A DNA stretch of 42,104 bases from an uncultured cyanobacterium (lineage in GTDB: Bacteria; Cyanobacteriota; Cyanobacteriia; CACIAM-69d). Below the pieces are notes generated by a model. That model saw only the letters and a list, made by a program, of their open reading frames with translations, ran no database searches and was not told the DNA's origin. Where the stretch lies: contig CALGDE010000017.1 in NCBI GenBank assembly GCA_937883785.1, forward strand, positions 1-42,104. The letters run 5' to 3'. A program made the position numbers and the translations under genes. Positions 25,156 through 33,427 of the stretch are shown piece by piece. Each line of letters begins with the position of its first letter. Within the stretch, counting starts at the first letter, position 1.

Positions 25156-25969
25156 GATATTTGGGGGCACCAGTTAGACGGTTTCTGCGGTGGGGATCGA
25201 TATTTTGTCAACGTTGAATTGCCTGTCAATCATCAATATTCAATTAACCAATGCAGCACCTCAACTTGCGTAAACTTTGGTATATCGCCCTAGGTTATGA
25301 AAAGGGTAAGTGATAGATTGAATCCAGAAGCAATAAGAAGCTTCCAGGCACGAAAAGCCAATTTTAGTTAGTTCAACTAAAAGGAGGAACCCTCTATCTG
25401 TAGCAGTTTTACTGCGTGTTTATCTCGTCTGTTATGGACAAGTTCTAGTGCAAAACTAGATATTTCCGTGACTGTTGCAAAGGAGTTTTAGGGCGCTTAG
25501 CGAGTTAAGCGAAAACTGTAAATAGGGCTAACAGTGATTTTTTGCCATTGTTTTTTGGGTAGTAGGCAATCACAACGTCAGCATATTTAGGGTTGGTTTC
25601 TGTCTTAAAGTCGTCCACTCAAAGTATTTACGTCAACAACAGGAAATTCCTCTAAAGTTTGTTAGATCTGTCGCCGATTTTATCGATAACTGAAGACTTA
25701 AACCCTATGGGGATGGCCGTCCATCCCCTTTGCGCTGTTTAAGGCTTTTTGTGGCAGCCAGAGCCTGTCGTCAATTAAGGGTCAGAAGCTCGATGCAGCA
25801 GGAATTTACGTCCTTTCAAGACAAAAAATAATAGGGGCTGGAACCCTCACGGTTACTGACTTTGAAATTTAAATGATGGCTGTCCCTAGGGAGTGGAACG
25901 CCGGATTTTAAGGCTGGATTTTTAGGGCTGGAGTAACATGGGCTAGGCAGATTTTTGGGGCAGATTTCT
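25156..25969. other. Long HIP1-free intergenic region with hairpins and a MITE
   Basis: 814 bases without a convincing gene. Contents: a 24-codon frame from ATG 25297 to TAG 25371; an 8-bp stem TTTTAGTT/AACTAAAA (25362-25369, 25375-25382) overlapping its end and followed directly by AGGAGG; an ACAAGTTCTAGTGCAAA element (25438-25454) shared with 29110; an 8-bp stem GGGGATGG/CCATCCCC at about 25709-25728; and MITE copy C at 25759-25889. No GCGATCGC site occurs. A small RNA or leader peptide is possible but unproven. Confidence 0.55.
25759..25889 (-). mobile_element. MITE-like repeat family 1, copy C
   Basis: About 131 bp in reverse orientation. It begins CAGAGCCTGTCGTCAATTAAG and ends AATGATGGCTGTCCCTAG, matching the complement of both ends of copy B (GTCGTC and the CTAG tip). 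The centre, CGTCCTTTCAAGACAAAA, is a diverged version of the AAAAGGGCGTG core. It ends 80 bases before the TIR-like gene. Confidence 0.75.
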
Positions 25970-26725
25970 ATGGCTATTATTGCGCTGAAAGCTTGGTATC
26001 TAGACGGCTACGAGCCCATTGCAGAAATAGACCAGCGACCTCATGATTTGCGCCTAAGTAAGAAAAGTTTGCTGAAGTCGGGGCTGCGGGCCGATTTCTT
26101 GGACGATGCCGCTGAGGTGAAAGCGTCACCGTGGTTTCGCCGGTATTTGGAAGGGGAGCTGGTTGAGTTTTATATCGAAGGCAGCGGCGGCTACGGCATC
26201 GCCAATATTGATCTGATTAGTCAAGAAATTTATTTTACGAAGCGCGATATTGCTGCCTATTTAGAGCCGGTGATTTTGGTGAGCGCAACGGTGAATGGTG
26301 CTGATTGGGGGGCGATCGCCGAAGATTATTTAAGCACCATTGAAAAGAAGTTGCAGGTTCCGGTGACGGTGATGGAATCGCCAAGGTTGACGGATAATGT
26401 GCACCGATTAACGCAGACCCTGGCGCGGCAAATTCGCCAATGTTTGGTGTTTGTGGCGGATACAACGGCGCTGACCAGCGTGGGCGCCGATCCGGGGCTG
26501 CTGGTGCCGTCGCCCCAGGTGGCGCTGGAGTTGGGCTATGGGCTGGCGGTAAAATCGGCGGATCAAATCTTGGTGCTAGATAGCAGTCCGGCGGACGCTC
26601 AAGGAGCGTACCCTTTTGATTTGCCGTCCTATCAGCTAATGCGCTGCCCGAATCCCAAGGACTATAAAAAACAATTTGGTCAGGCTCTGGGCGATCGCCT
26701 CAGGCAGCTGCGAGTCTTAAATTAG
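25970..26725 (+). CDS. Conserved cyanobacterial protein with TIR-like/nucleotide-binding C-terminal domain
   Basis: I recall the N-terminal pattern (MAIIALKAWYL.. RPHDLRLSKKSLLKS..LRADFLDD.. WFRRYLEGELVEFYIEGSG.Y.I.NIDLISQEIYF, residues 1-90) from cyanobacterial hypothetical proteins of unknown function. The C-terminal half (about 98-250) alternates strands and helices: LEPVILVSATV, CLVFVADTT, then LLVPSPQVALELGYGLAVKSADQILVLD (178-204, Glu187) and AYPFDLPSYQLMRC. The ELGYGLA..K..QILVL arrangement with a following PFDLP resembles TIR-like or nucleoside deoxyribosyltransferase-like nucleotide-binding folds. No known enzyme can be named. ATG 25970 is preferred over an in-frame TTG at 25955. Its 3' end overlaps menH by nine bases, convergent. 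Confidence 0.8.
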   Translation: MAIIALKAWYLDGYEPIAEIDQRPHDLRLSKKSLLKSGLRADFLDDAAEVKASPWFRRYLEGELVEFYIEGSGGYGIANIDLISQEIYFTKRDIAAYLEPVILVSATVNGADWGAIAEDYLSTIEKKLQVPVTVMESPRLTDNVHRLTQTLARQIRQCLVFVADTTALTSVGADPGLLVPSPQVALELGYGLAVKSADQILVLDSSPADAQGAYPFDLPSYQLMRCPNPKDYKKQFGQALGDRLRQLRVLN

Positions 26726-27556
26726 CGCTTTGGTGAGAAGTCTGGCTAAGGCAATAGGGTTTTCCAGAGGAACGGTGTGACCACTGTTGGGAATAACGGT
26801 CAGCTGGGCTCCGGGACAATGGTGGGCGATCGCCTGGTTAATTGCCATAAATTTTGAGTCGCGATCGCCCACAGCTAAGTGGAGAGTGCCTGAATAATTC
26901 GCTAACCCTGGCAAAAGAAACGGCTGTTGCCCAAGCCCTAGATGGCGCAGGGAACTGGCAAGCAAGTTTGGATTATTGCGACGGCGGCGACGAAGCATCG
27001 TGCCGAAGCTGGGATGCTTTGCCAAGTTTGAAAACAAAGGCATTTGGTACCAACGTGCTAAAAAATCCCCAAAGGTGCCGTCTTCTGCACACTGTTCTAG
27101 GGTGTGCGCCCGCTGAGAATCTAAGGTCTGGCGAGCTTGGCGATCCTTCTTTGATGCCAAGCCTGGGGAAGCGGCGATCGCGACGGTGACGGGAAAATAC
27201 TCGGCAAAATTGGCAGCGATATACAGGGCTAGCCGTCCTCCCATGGAGTAACCCGCGATCGCCCAAGGTCCCGGCTGCACCTTTTGCGTCCACTGTTTAA
27301 CCCCTTGAGCCGTTGCCGCCATTCCATAGTCAGCGGGACAGTCCTCAAATAAGCGAGTATCACCGTGGGCTGGCAAATCTAAGGCATAAACTGCGGGGAG
27401 GTGGGCGCCGGGTAAACCTTTCCATCCTTCCACCATCGCCCCCCAATCCTCACAACACCCCATAAAACCGTGCAGCAACAGCAACGGCATCTTCTTCGTG
27501 GGAGTTCGGTGGAGCTGCGTCCCGTAAAACTGATAATTTCCTACCGATATTTTCAT
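26717..27556 (-). CDS. menH: 2-succinyl-6-hydroxy-2,4-cyclohexadiene-1-carboxylate synthase (MenH)
   Basis: Alpha/beta hydrolase-fold lyase of phylloquinone/menaquinone synthesis, which removes pyruvate from SEPHCHC. The 279 residues show LLLLHGFMGCCEDWGAM, ALDLPAHGDT, the nucleophile elbow AGYSMGGRLAL (Ser104), AASPGLASKKDRQAR, FLARWYQMPLF, Asp233 in GDRDSKF and His260 in NSGHTVPLENP. The PLF, ASPGL and R..D motifs separate MenH from general esterases. In cyanobacteria the product pathway supplies the secondary electron acceptor of photosystem I. The ATG is at 27556. It converges on the preceding gene with a nine-base overlap. No other men gene is adjacent. Confidence 0.9.
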   Translation of the reverse strand: MKISVGNYQFYGTQLHRTPTKKMPLLLLHGFMGCCEDWGAMVEGWKGLPGAHLPAVYALDLPAHGDTRLFEDCPADYGMAATAQGVKQWTQKVQPGPWAIAGYSMGGRLALYIAANFAEYFPVTVAIAASPGLASKKDRQARQTLDSQRAHTLEQCAEDGTFGDFLARWYQMPLFSNLAKHPSFGTMLRRRRRNNPNLLASSLRHLGLGQQPFLLPGLANYSGTLHLAVGDRDSKFMAINQAIAHHCPGAQLTVIPNSGHTVPLENPIALARLLTKALI

Positions 27557-27601
27557 CGGCGATCGCCAAAACCACTGAAAAGCCCCCTTGCGCCAATCCT
27601 C

Positions 27602-27720
27602 GCCCTCACCCTAAATCCCTCCCCCCCCAAGAGAGAGACGTTAGAAAAGTTGTGTTTCAATCCGGCTCACCTTGTTTTGCTCCCCTTCTTTCCAGGGAGA
27701 AGGGACTGGGGGATGAGGGC
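27602..27720. repeat. Cyanobacterial palindromic intergenic repeat
   Basis: About 119 bp. The left arm GCCCTCACCCTAAATCCCTC and the right arm ending GGGGGATGAGGGC are imperfect inverted repeats, with a further pair (CCCTCC against GGGAGAAGGGA). This kind of element is, from general knowledge, scattered in many cyanobacterial genomes. The rest of the 378-base gap from 27557 to 27934 shows no gene. Confidence 0.7.
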
Positions 27721-27934
27721 TTCCAGAAATTGCCGACTTATGCAGGAGGTCTAAAGACTGCTAATAAGGCCCTGAACGCTTTGAAGGCTTCCACGGCAAA
27801 GCCCCCGCACTTAGAGGGAACAAACATCCCAAGCTGATTCTCCGCGCTGGGGATGGCACCTTTACTGTGTAGGGGCTGTTGCGATATTGGGGATGCGCCT
27901 TCAAGCACACGCCACAGAAGTGGAAAGGAAAAGC

Positions 27935-28048
27935 TTATAAATCGAATTGGCTGCCGCGACGATATTGCATGTAGGCGGCGAAGAATAGTCCAGCCAAAGT
28001 AACCGGAATTAGTCCTAGAACAATACCAACAAGTAGGGGCTCAACCAC
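27935..28048 (-). CDS. petG: Cytochrome b6-f complex subunit V
   Basis: PetG is a one-helix subunit needed for assembly and stability of the cytochrome b6f complex in the thylakoid membrane. The 37 codons read from GTG at 28048 to TAA at 27935. The first residues, (M)[17 protein letters not shown], and the end [14 protein letters not shown] match the family almost exactly. The helix covers about 4-26 and the basic QYRRG faces the other side. GAGAGGAAC about 6 bases before the GTG is a good ribosome binding site and decides the start. It is a lone gene upstream of the palindromic repeat. Small size explains why an ORF finder may miss it. Confidence 0.95.
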   Translation of the reverse strand: MVEPLLVGIVLGLIPVTLAGLFFAAYMQYRRGSQFDL

Positions 28049-28170
28049 AGTGCAGTTCCTCTCAGAAATTGGGATGCATTGATTTTAGACTGTGGGAATT
28101 TGCCAGGCGCTGGTTTTGCCTATGGTGATTACAATAGTTCTATTAACTTAACGCTTGGTTACCTTCGCCC

Positions 28171-28917
28171 CTAGAGCCACCCTTCCTGCTCTAGCTCCTC
28201 GATAATTTGCAGTGCCCGAGGATCCCCCAGCTTCAGCAATGCGGATCGGGCGTCGTCCTTAATTCCCAGCTCCTCATCTTCTACCAGTGCCTCAATCAGG
28301 GCGTCCACCGCTCCGGCATAAATCGCATTAGACGGCAAATCGCGACAGAGCTGCCCCAAGGACCAGGCGCAGTTGCCACGTACGGCAGGCACAGGATCTT
28401 GGCGCAGGGCAATAATCAATGGGGGTACTGCTTTAACCGCACTTTCATAGTCCGCCTCCCCCATTTGTCCTAAGGAGCTGGCGGCCCAAAGGCGCACCGC
28501 TGCAATATCCGTTTTCAGGGCTTTCAACAGAGGATCGACGGTTTCTGGATTTTGACAGGTACCTAATGCCCAGACGATTCCCTTGCGAGCATAGCCGTTC
28601 CATTCTTTGTCGTAACGTCGAACTAGCGCCGCGATCGCCTCAGAAGACGTATTACGACCCAGTCCGTAGGCAGCGCTCACCCGCACCAGGGGGCAGGGAT
28701 CGTCCAATAGGCGAATTAACGGGGCGATCGCCCGCTGGTCGGCAATTTCACAAAAGCCACGGGCAGCTAAGATACGCTGTTCTGAATCGCCAGAATCCAG
28801 CGCCGTCAGCATTTCCTCCACGTTAGGAGGGGGACCGTCAGTGTCTGATAAATGGTCGAGCGGACTTTCAAACGCTTCGTCTAAATTTAAAAAAGCTGTA
28901 TCTTCGGTGGTTTTCAT
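28171..28917 (-). CDS. HEAT-repeat (PBS lyase-like) protein
   Basis: Helical-repeat protein of 248 residues in the PBS-lyase HEAT superfamily, which in cyanobacteria includes bilin lyase subunits (CpcE type) and NblB-like phycobilisome degradation factors. After an acidic N-terminus (1-35) come about five or six HEAT units, visible as RILAARGFCEIADQRAIAPLIRLL, LVRVSAAYGLGRNTSSEAIAALVR, YARKGIVWALGTCQ, AVRLWAASSLGQMG, AVRGNCAWSLGQL and IKDDARSALLKLGDPRAL. No catalytic residues can be assigned, and it could simply be a protein-binding scaffold. The start codon lies three bases from MITE copy D, which must therefore carry its 5' untranslated region. petG lies downstream, 122 bases away, on the same strand. 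Confidence 0.88.
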   Translation of the reverse strand: MKTTEDTAFLNLDEAFESPLDHLSDTDGPPPNVEEMLTALDSGDSEQRILAARGFCEIADQRAIAPLIRLLDDPCPLVRVSAAYGLGRNTSSEAIAALVRRYDKEWNGYARKGIVWALGTCQNPETVDPLLKALKTDIAAVRLWAASSLGQMGEADYESAVKAVPPLIIALRQDPVPAVRGNCAWSLGQLCRDLPSNAIYAGAVDALIEALVEDEELGIKDDARSALLKLGDPRALQIIEELEQEGWL

Positions 28918-28920
28918 AAT

Positions 28921-29053
28921 TTAGGGGCTATGGTCAATTAAATCTCAAAGTTAGTAGCTGTAAGGGTTTCAGCCCCTAAAGTTTTTTGTTTTAAAAGGGC
29001 GTGTGCTCCCCGCTGCACAAAACTCCTGGATCTGAGTTAATGACATGCCCTAG
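28921..29053 (+). mobile_element. MITE-like repeat family 1, copy D
   Basis: 133 bp, starting TTAGGGGCTATGGTCAATT and ending TGACATGCCCTAG. The core TAAAAGGGCGTGTGCTCCCC matches copies A and B. It abuts the start codon of the HEAT gene (three bases away), so any promoter of that gene must lie in or beyond it. The remaining gap to dnaJ (29054-29187) contains an ACAAGTTCTAGCGCAAA element (29110-29126) and a GCCCC/GGGGC stem at about 29138-29154. Confidence 0.85.
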
Positions 29054-29187
29054 AACTTTACCTGAAACCCTTCGACCGAGAAATAGCTCAGGCGAAATCT
29101 GCCACCAGAACAAGTTCTAGCGCAAAGTTCTCTAAACTTCTGCCCCTCCAGCGGGGGCTTCTGTTAACAAAAAATGAGTGGAACCCT

Positions 29188-30192
29188 TTACACCGGCAGT
29201 TGCCCGCGAGGGTTAGACGTATCGATATCCTTCAGCTGGCGGTAAAGCTCTTTTTCGTTGTCACCGGGTTGGCTAGGGATTTGAATTTGAATTTCTACAA
29301 TTTGGTCCCCACGGCGATCGCCATCAACGGGGTACCCCTTATTGGATAACCGCAATCGCTGCCCCTGGCGTACCCCCGGCGGCAACGTCATCTTCACCCA
29401 ACCATCTAGGGTCGGCACCTCGATCGCCCCCCCCAGCACTGCCTCTGGCACCGTAACCGGCACCTGGCAAAATAAATCCATCCCGTCCAGCTTGAAAAAT
29501 TCGTGGGGAGCAACGGTGATTTTTAAATATAAGTCACCACCGTCAATGCCTTGATTTTTTAGCCGCACCCGCTGCCCCGTCACCAACCCTGCGGGCATGC
29601 TCACTTCCAGTGATCGCCCATCTTCCAGGCGAATTCGCTCCCGCCCGCCGGTGTAGGCCGTGGTTAAGGGAATCGTTAGCCGTGCCTCCGCATCCCGCCC
29701 CTTGCGAGCCCCTACGGTGTAGGACGTGCGGGTATTGCCAGGGCGATAGTAATCTTTGCTGCCTGGCTTGGGAGGACCCGTACGGGCTGGGGGGCGACGC
29801 TCCAGCAGACGGTCCACAAAGCTATTAAAGTCGGCAAACTCCCCAAAATCCATGGTGTCTGCCGGGGGCGCTTCCGTAGCCACCCGAGCCCGAGTGGCTG
29901 TGCGGGCAGGCTTGGCTACTTTGGCGCGAGGTTTTTTCCGGCCGCCTTTTCCTTGAAACCCCTTTTGGTTCCAGTAACGACTAAATTCGTCATATTGGGC
30001 TCGGCGACTGGCGTCGGAGAGCACCTCATAGGCTTCACCGATCGCCTTAAACTTCTCCTCCGCCACCTTGTCCCCTGGATTTAGGTCGGGATGGCAAGTG
30101 CGAGCTAAGCGCCGAAACGCCTGTTTAATTTCATCGTTGGTCGCCGTTGAAGACAGTCCAAGGATTTGATAATAATTGCGAAAATTTTCCAT
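29188..30192 (-). CDS. dnaJ: DnaJ/CbpA-type Hsp40 co-chaperone
   Basis: Hsp40 that stimulates the DnaK ATPase and delivers substrates. The 334 residues begin with a J domain (1-70, NYYQILGLSSTATNDEIKQ, with the HPD motif in RTCHPDLNPGDK). A basic Ala/Lys/Arg/Pro linker follows (75-135), then a DnaJ C-terminal substrate-binding region with two beta-barrel subdomains and IPLTTAYTGGRERIRLEDGRS. There is no zinc-finger and no Gly/Phe-rich region, so it is CbpA-like (type II), as in DnaJ3 of cyanobacteria. It follows dnaK by 43 bases and probably shares its transcript. The ATG is at 30192. The gap between the genes holds two fragments resembling MITE ends. Confidence 0.93.
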   Translation of the reverse strand: MENFRNYYQILGLSSTATNDEIKQAFRRLARTCHPDLNPGDKVAEEKFKAIGEAYEVLSDASRRAQYDEFSRYWNQKGFQGKGGRKKPRAKVAKPARTATRARVATEAPPADTMDFGEFADFNSFVDRLLERRPPARTGPPKPGSKDYYRPGNTRTSYTVGARKGRDAEARLTIPLTTAYTGGRERIRLEDGRSLEVSMPAGLVTGQRVRLKNQGIDGGDLYLKITVAPHEFFKLDGMDLFCQVPVTVPEAVLGGAIEVPTLDGWVKMTLPPGVRQGQRLRLSNKGYPVDGDRRGDQIVEIQIQIPSQPGDNEKELYRQLKDIDTSNPRGQLPV

Positions 30193-30214
30193 TCCACCTT
30201 TGACGCCTTAAACC

Positions 30215-30239
30215 ACATGCCCTAGGACACGCGCCCTAA
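30215..30239. repeat. MITE-end fragments between dnaK and dnaJ
   Basis: ACATGCCCTAG (30215-30225) is followed at once by GACACGCGCCCTAA (30226-30239). Both resemble the right terminus of MITE family 1. The dnaK stop codon (TAG, 30238-30236) lies inside the second one. It may be an excision scar or chance. Confidence 0.45.
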
Positions 30240-33200
30240 AACCACTCATCGTCATCCCACTCATCGTCCCCGTCGTCGTAGCTATCGCCACCGCCATAGC
30301 CTTTGCTGTCGTAGGGGGAGCGGGACGCTGGCTGGGGAGCGGCAGGGGCAGGGCGATCGCCAGGATAGCTAGACCGGCGAGGACTCCCGCTATAGGGATC
30401 GTAATCGTCCGGCTGCCCATTGCCCGTTAGAGGATCCCGGGGGGGAGAACCGCCAGAAAACTCGTCGCGGCGACCCGTTTCAAAGTTATCTAAATTCACC
30501 CCTGCCTCTGAACGGCGATCGCCCCCATTGCGAGGTTGAGACGATGGAGGGGGCTGACGGGTTTCCGCTGGCGTTGCCCAGGGATCGTCATCGTCAAAAG
30601 GCTGGCTGACGGGGCGGCTTTGGGGCGCTGGGCTTGTTTGGCTGCCAGGACGCCTTTGGCTTGAAGGCTGACGTATGGGTTGATTCGCCGGAGGTGAGCT
30701 GGGCTGCCGTCTCTCTGGCGCCCCGTACTGGGGACTTTGCCCTGGACCCGTTTCTTCCCGTCGCGGAGCAGGCGATCGCCGAGAGTTTGATGGCGGGCTG
30801 CCGTAAGGATCGCCATATCGATTGTCATACTGGGGAGCCGCTGCGGTAGGCGGGGTCTGAGGCGCTGGCTGAGACCCTGACTGGGGCGGGCGACTTCGCG
30901 ATGGACGAGGCTGTTTGTAGGCGTCGCCGAAGCCATCGTAGTTATTCGCCCCAGGACCGGGATCCGCTAGACCATTACCGCGATCGCGCCGTCGACTATC
31001 CGCCGCACCGTAGTCATTGCCGTAGCTGGTGCCAGGAGCTGACGCGCCGCTGTAATTAGCGCCGCCATTGGAGCCTACGCTAGGGCTGCTGTAGCGATCG
31101 CCCCTATTGTTGGCGCTTTGACCATAGCTCGGAGCACTGCTCTGACTGTAATTTTGGGCGGAGTTCTGGCTGTAATTTTGACCGTAGCTGTCTCTGCTGT
31201 AGCTCTCTCCGCCGTAACTGTTCTCTTGGGGGGAGCCGTTGCCATAGGCATTACTGCCATAGGCACTATTTCCGTAGGCGTTATCTCTTTGGGGCGCAGT
31301 TGTTTCTCGACCATAGCCCCCGGTGCCATAGCTACTGCCATAAGCGCCGGCTCCGTAATCGTTAAAATCATCGTCTAGTCCCCAGCCGCTCAATCCAGCG
31401 GTCACCGACTCACGCCCTTCCTGGAACGTGCGCTTAATGGACCCAAAGAAATCGTCATCATCTTCCTCCGCGTAGCGATCACGCACCTCCCGACTCAGCT
31501 CGTACAAGGCATCCTGCAATTCCGCCTGGGCCCGGTCAATGGCCATATCGTCATTGCGAGAAATGCTTTCCCGTAAATTTCGACTGGCCGCATCAATGCC
31601 CCGCCGGTGAAACTCCACAAACTGCATCCCAAAATCTAGGGTCGCCTCCCGTAACTGGCGCTCCGCCTGCACAATCAACGCCTCCGCCCGATTACGCTTT
31701 TCTACGCGATCGCGCTTAGCCCGGTCCTCGTCCGCATACACCTGAGCCGCCTGAATTGCCTCTTCCACCTCCTCCTCGCTCAACGTGGACGCGTCCTGAA
31801 TAATAATGCTCTGCTCCCGCCCAGTGGTCTTATCCATGGCGGTTACCTGCAAAATGCCATTGGCGTCAATATCAAACGCCACCTGCACCTGGGGCACTCC
31901 GCGAGGCGCCGGAGGAATCCCCGTCAGCTTAAACCGCCCTAAAGACTTGTTATCCACCCCCATTTCCCGCTCCCCCTGGAGCACGTGGATTTCCACCAGG
32001 GTTTGATTATTTTCGCTCGTGGAAAAAATATCTGACCGGCGCACGGGAATGGTCGTATTACGGGGAATCAGCTTTTTCATCACCCCGCCAATGGTCTCCA
32101 AACCCATGGACAACGGCGTCACATCCAGCAGCAGCACGTCTTTTACATCCCCCGCCAAAATGCCCGCTTGCACTGCCGCGCCGACAGCCACCACCTCATC
32201 GGGGTTTACATTTTGGTTCGGGTCCAACCCCACCAACGTCCGCACCATATCCTGCACCATGGGCATCCGCGTGGAGCCCCCCACCAGCACCACTTCGTCA
32301 ATTTGGGATGGGCGTAGGTTTGCATCAATAAATGCCTGCTTCAACGGTCCCCGCAGCCGATTCAGCAAATCCACGCACAGCCCTTCATACTGGGCGCGAG
32401 TAAGGCGAGTTTCAATATGCTTGGGACCGTCTTCAGTGGCGGTAATAAAGGGCAGATTAATATCGGTCACCCCCACGCCGGACAGCTCGATTTTGGCTTT
32501 TTCCGATGCCTCCATCAAGCGCTGGAGAGATTGGCGATCGCGCCGCAGATCAATCCCCTCCCGCTCCTGAAACTGATTCGCCAACCAATCCACAATCTGC
32601 TTATCAAAATCATTCCCCCCCAGCTGGCTATCCCCACTGGTGGAGCGCACCTCAAACACCCCATCGCCCACCTCCAGGATGGACACATCGAAAGTGCCGC
32701 CCCCTAGGTCAAACACCAGCACCGTTTGGCTGCGATCATTATCTAACCCATAAGCCAACGCCGCCGCCGTGGGCTCATTTAAAATCCGCTTCACCTCAAT
32801 GCCCGCAATTCGCCCCGCATCCCGCGTGGCCTGGCGCTGGGAGTCGTTGAAATACGCCGGCACCGTAATCACCGCGCCGGTAATGGGCTGCCCCAAATAG
32901 CGCTCCGCATCATCCGCCAGCTTACGAATCACCATCGCCGACAGCTCTTCCGGCGCAAAATCCTTCCCCTGCTTCGGGCAATCCACCCGCACGTTTCCCG
33001 TTTCCCCCCGGCGGATGGTGTAGGGCACCTGCTTCGTTTCCGGCTCCAGCTCGTTATATTTGCGCCCGATAAATCGCTTTAAGGAGTAGTAGGTATTTTG
33101 GGGGTTGAGCACTCCCTGCCGTCGCGCCAGCTGACCTACCACCCGCTCCCCGTCCTTGCTAAAGCCCACCACCGACGGCGTGGTCCGCATTCCCTCTGCA

Positions 33201-33286
33201 TTAGCAATCACCATCGGTTTGCCGCCTTCCATTACGGCGACAACAGAGTTCGTGGTGCCAAGGTCAATGCCGACAATTTTTCCCAT
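30236..33286 (-). CDS. dnaK: Hsp70 chaperone DnaK with a very long disordered tail
   Basis: ATP-dependent folding chaperone. The ATPase domain (1-385) has [25 protein letters not shown] and [11 protein letters not shown]. The substrate-binding and lid regions (about 386-610) are complete, including [14 protein letters not shown] typical DnaK ends near 640; this one has 1016 residues. Segment 640-760 has 17 tyrosines among Gly, Ser, Asn and Gln, in units such as SYGQNYSQ and AYGNGS. Segment 785-990 is Pro/Ser/Gln/Arg-rich. The last 20 residues are very acidic ([13 protein letters not shown]). Only two lysines occur after residue 640. No EEVD end is present. Cyanobacterial DnaK3 also has a C-terminal extension and is paired with dnaJ, but shorter. 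The upstream gap (33287-33427) contains no CIRCE; GGAG lies 13 bases before the ATG. Core function certain, tail function unknown. Confidence 0.96.
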   Translation of the reverse strand: MGKIVGIDLGTTNSVVAVMEGGKPMVIANAEGMRTTPSVVGFSKDGERVVGQLARRQGVLNPQNTYYSLKRFIGRKYNELEPETKQVPYTIRRGETGNVRVDCPKQGKDFAPEELSAMVIRKLADDAERYLGQPITGAVITVPAYFNDSQRQATRDAGRIAGIEVKRILNEPTAAALAYGLDNDRSQTVLVFDLGGGTFDVSILEVGDGVFEVRSTSGDSQLGGNDFDKQIVDWLANQFQEREGIDLRRDRQSLQRLMEASEKAKIELSGVGVTDINLPFITATEDGPKHIETRLTRAQYEGLCVDLLNRLRGPLKQAFIDANLRPSQIDEVVLVGGSTRMPMVQDMVRTLVGLDPNQNVNPDEVVAVGAAVQAGILAGDVKDVLLLDVTPLSMGLETIGGVMKKLIPRNTTIPVRRSDIFSTSENNQTLVEIHVLQGEREMGVDNKSLGRFKLTGIPPAPRGVPQVQVAFDIDANGILQVTAMDKTTGREQSIIIQDASTLSEEEVEEAIQAAQVYADEDRAKRDRVEKRNRAEALIVQAERQLREATLDFGMQFVEFHRRGIDAASRNLRESISRNDDMAIDRAQAELQDALYELSREVRDRYAEEDDDDFFGSIKRTFQEGRESVTAGLSGWGLDDDFNDYGAGAYGSSYGTGGYGRETTAPQRDNAYGNSAYGSNAYGNGSPQENSYGGESYSRDSYGQNYSQNSAQNYSQSSAPSYGQSANNRGDRYSSPSVGSNGGANYSGASAPGTSYGNDYGAADSRRRDRGNGLADPGPGANNYDGFGDAYKQPRPSRSRPPQSGSQPAPQTPPTAAAPQYDNRYGDPYGSPPSNSRRSPAPRREETGPGQSPQYGAPERRQPSSPPANQPIRQPSSQRRPGSQTSPAPQSRPVSQPFDDDDPWATPAETRQPPPSSQPRNGGDRRSEAGVNLDNFETGRRDEFSGGSPPRDPLTGNGQPDDYDPYSGSPRRSSYPGDRPAPAAPQPASRSPYDSKGYGGGDSYDDGDDEWDDDEWF

Positions 33287-33427
33287 CGAGACGCAATTCT
33301 CCGTTTGCCCACTTGGGACGGACTAGGATGTCCCCCAACTAAGCTTTTGTAAAGAGTTTGAAAAATCTGGCTCCATTGTATATCGCCCCAGCAAGTTCTA
33401 CCGTTGTCCCCGCGGCGAATAAACCCT

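Noticed and set aside
33287-33427. CIRCE heat-shock operator upstream of dnaK
   Set aside because: The TTAGCACTC inverted repeat is absent.
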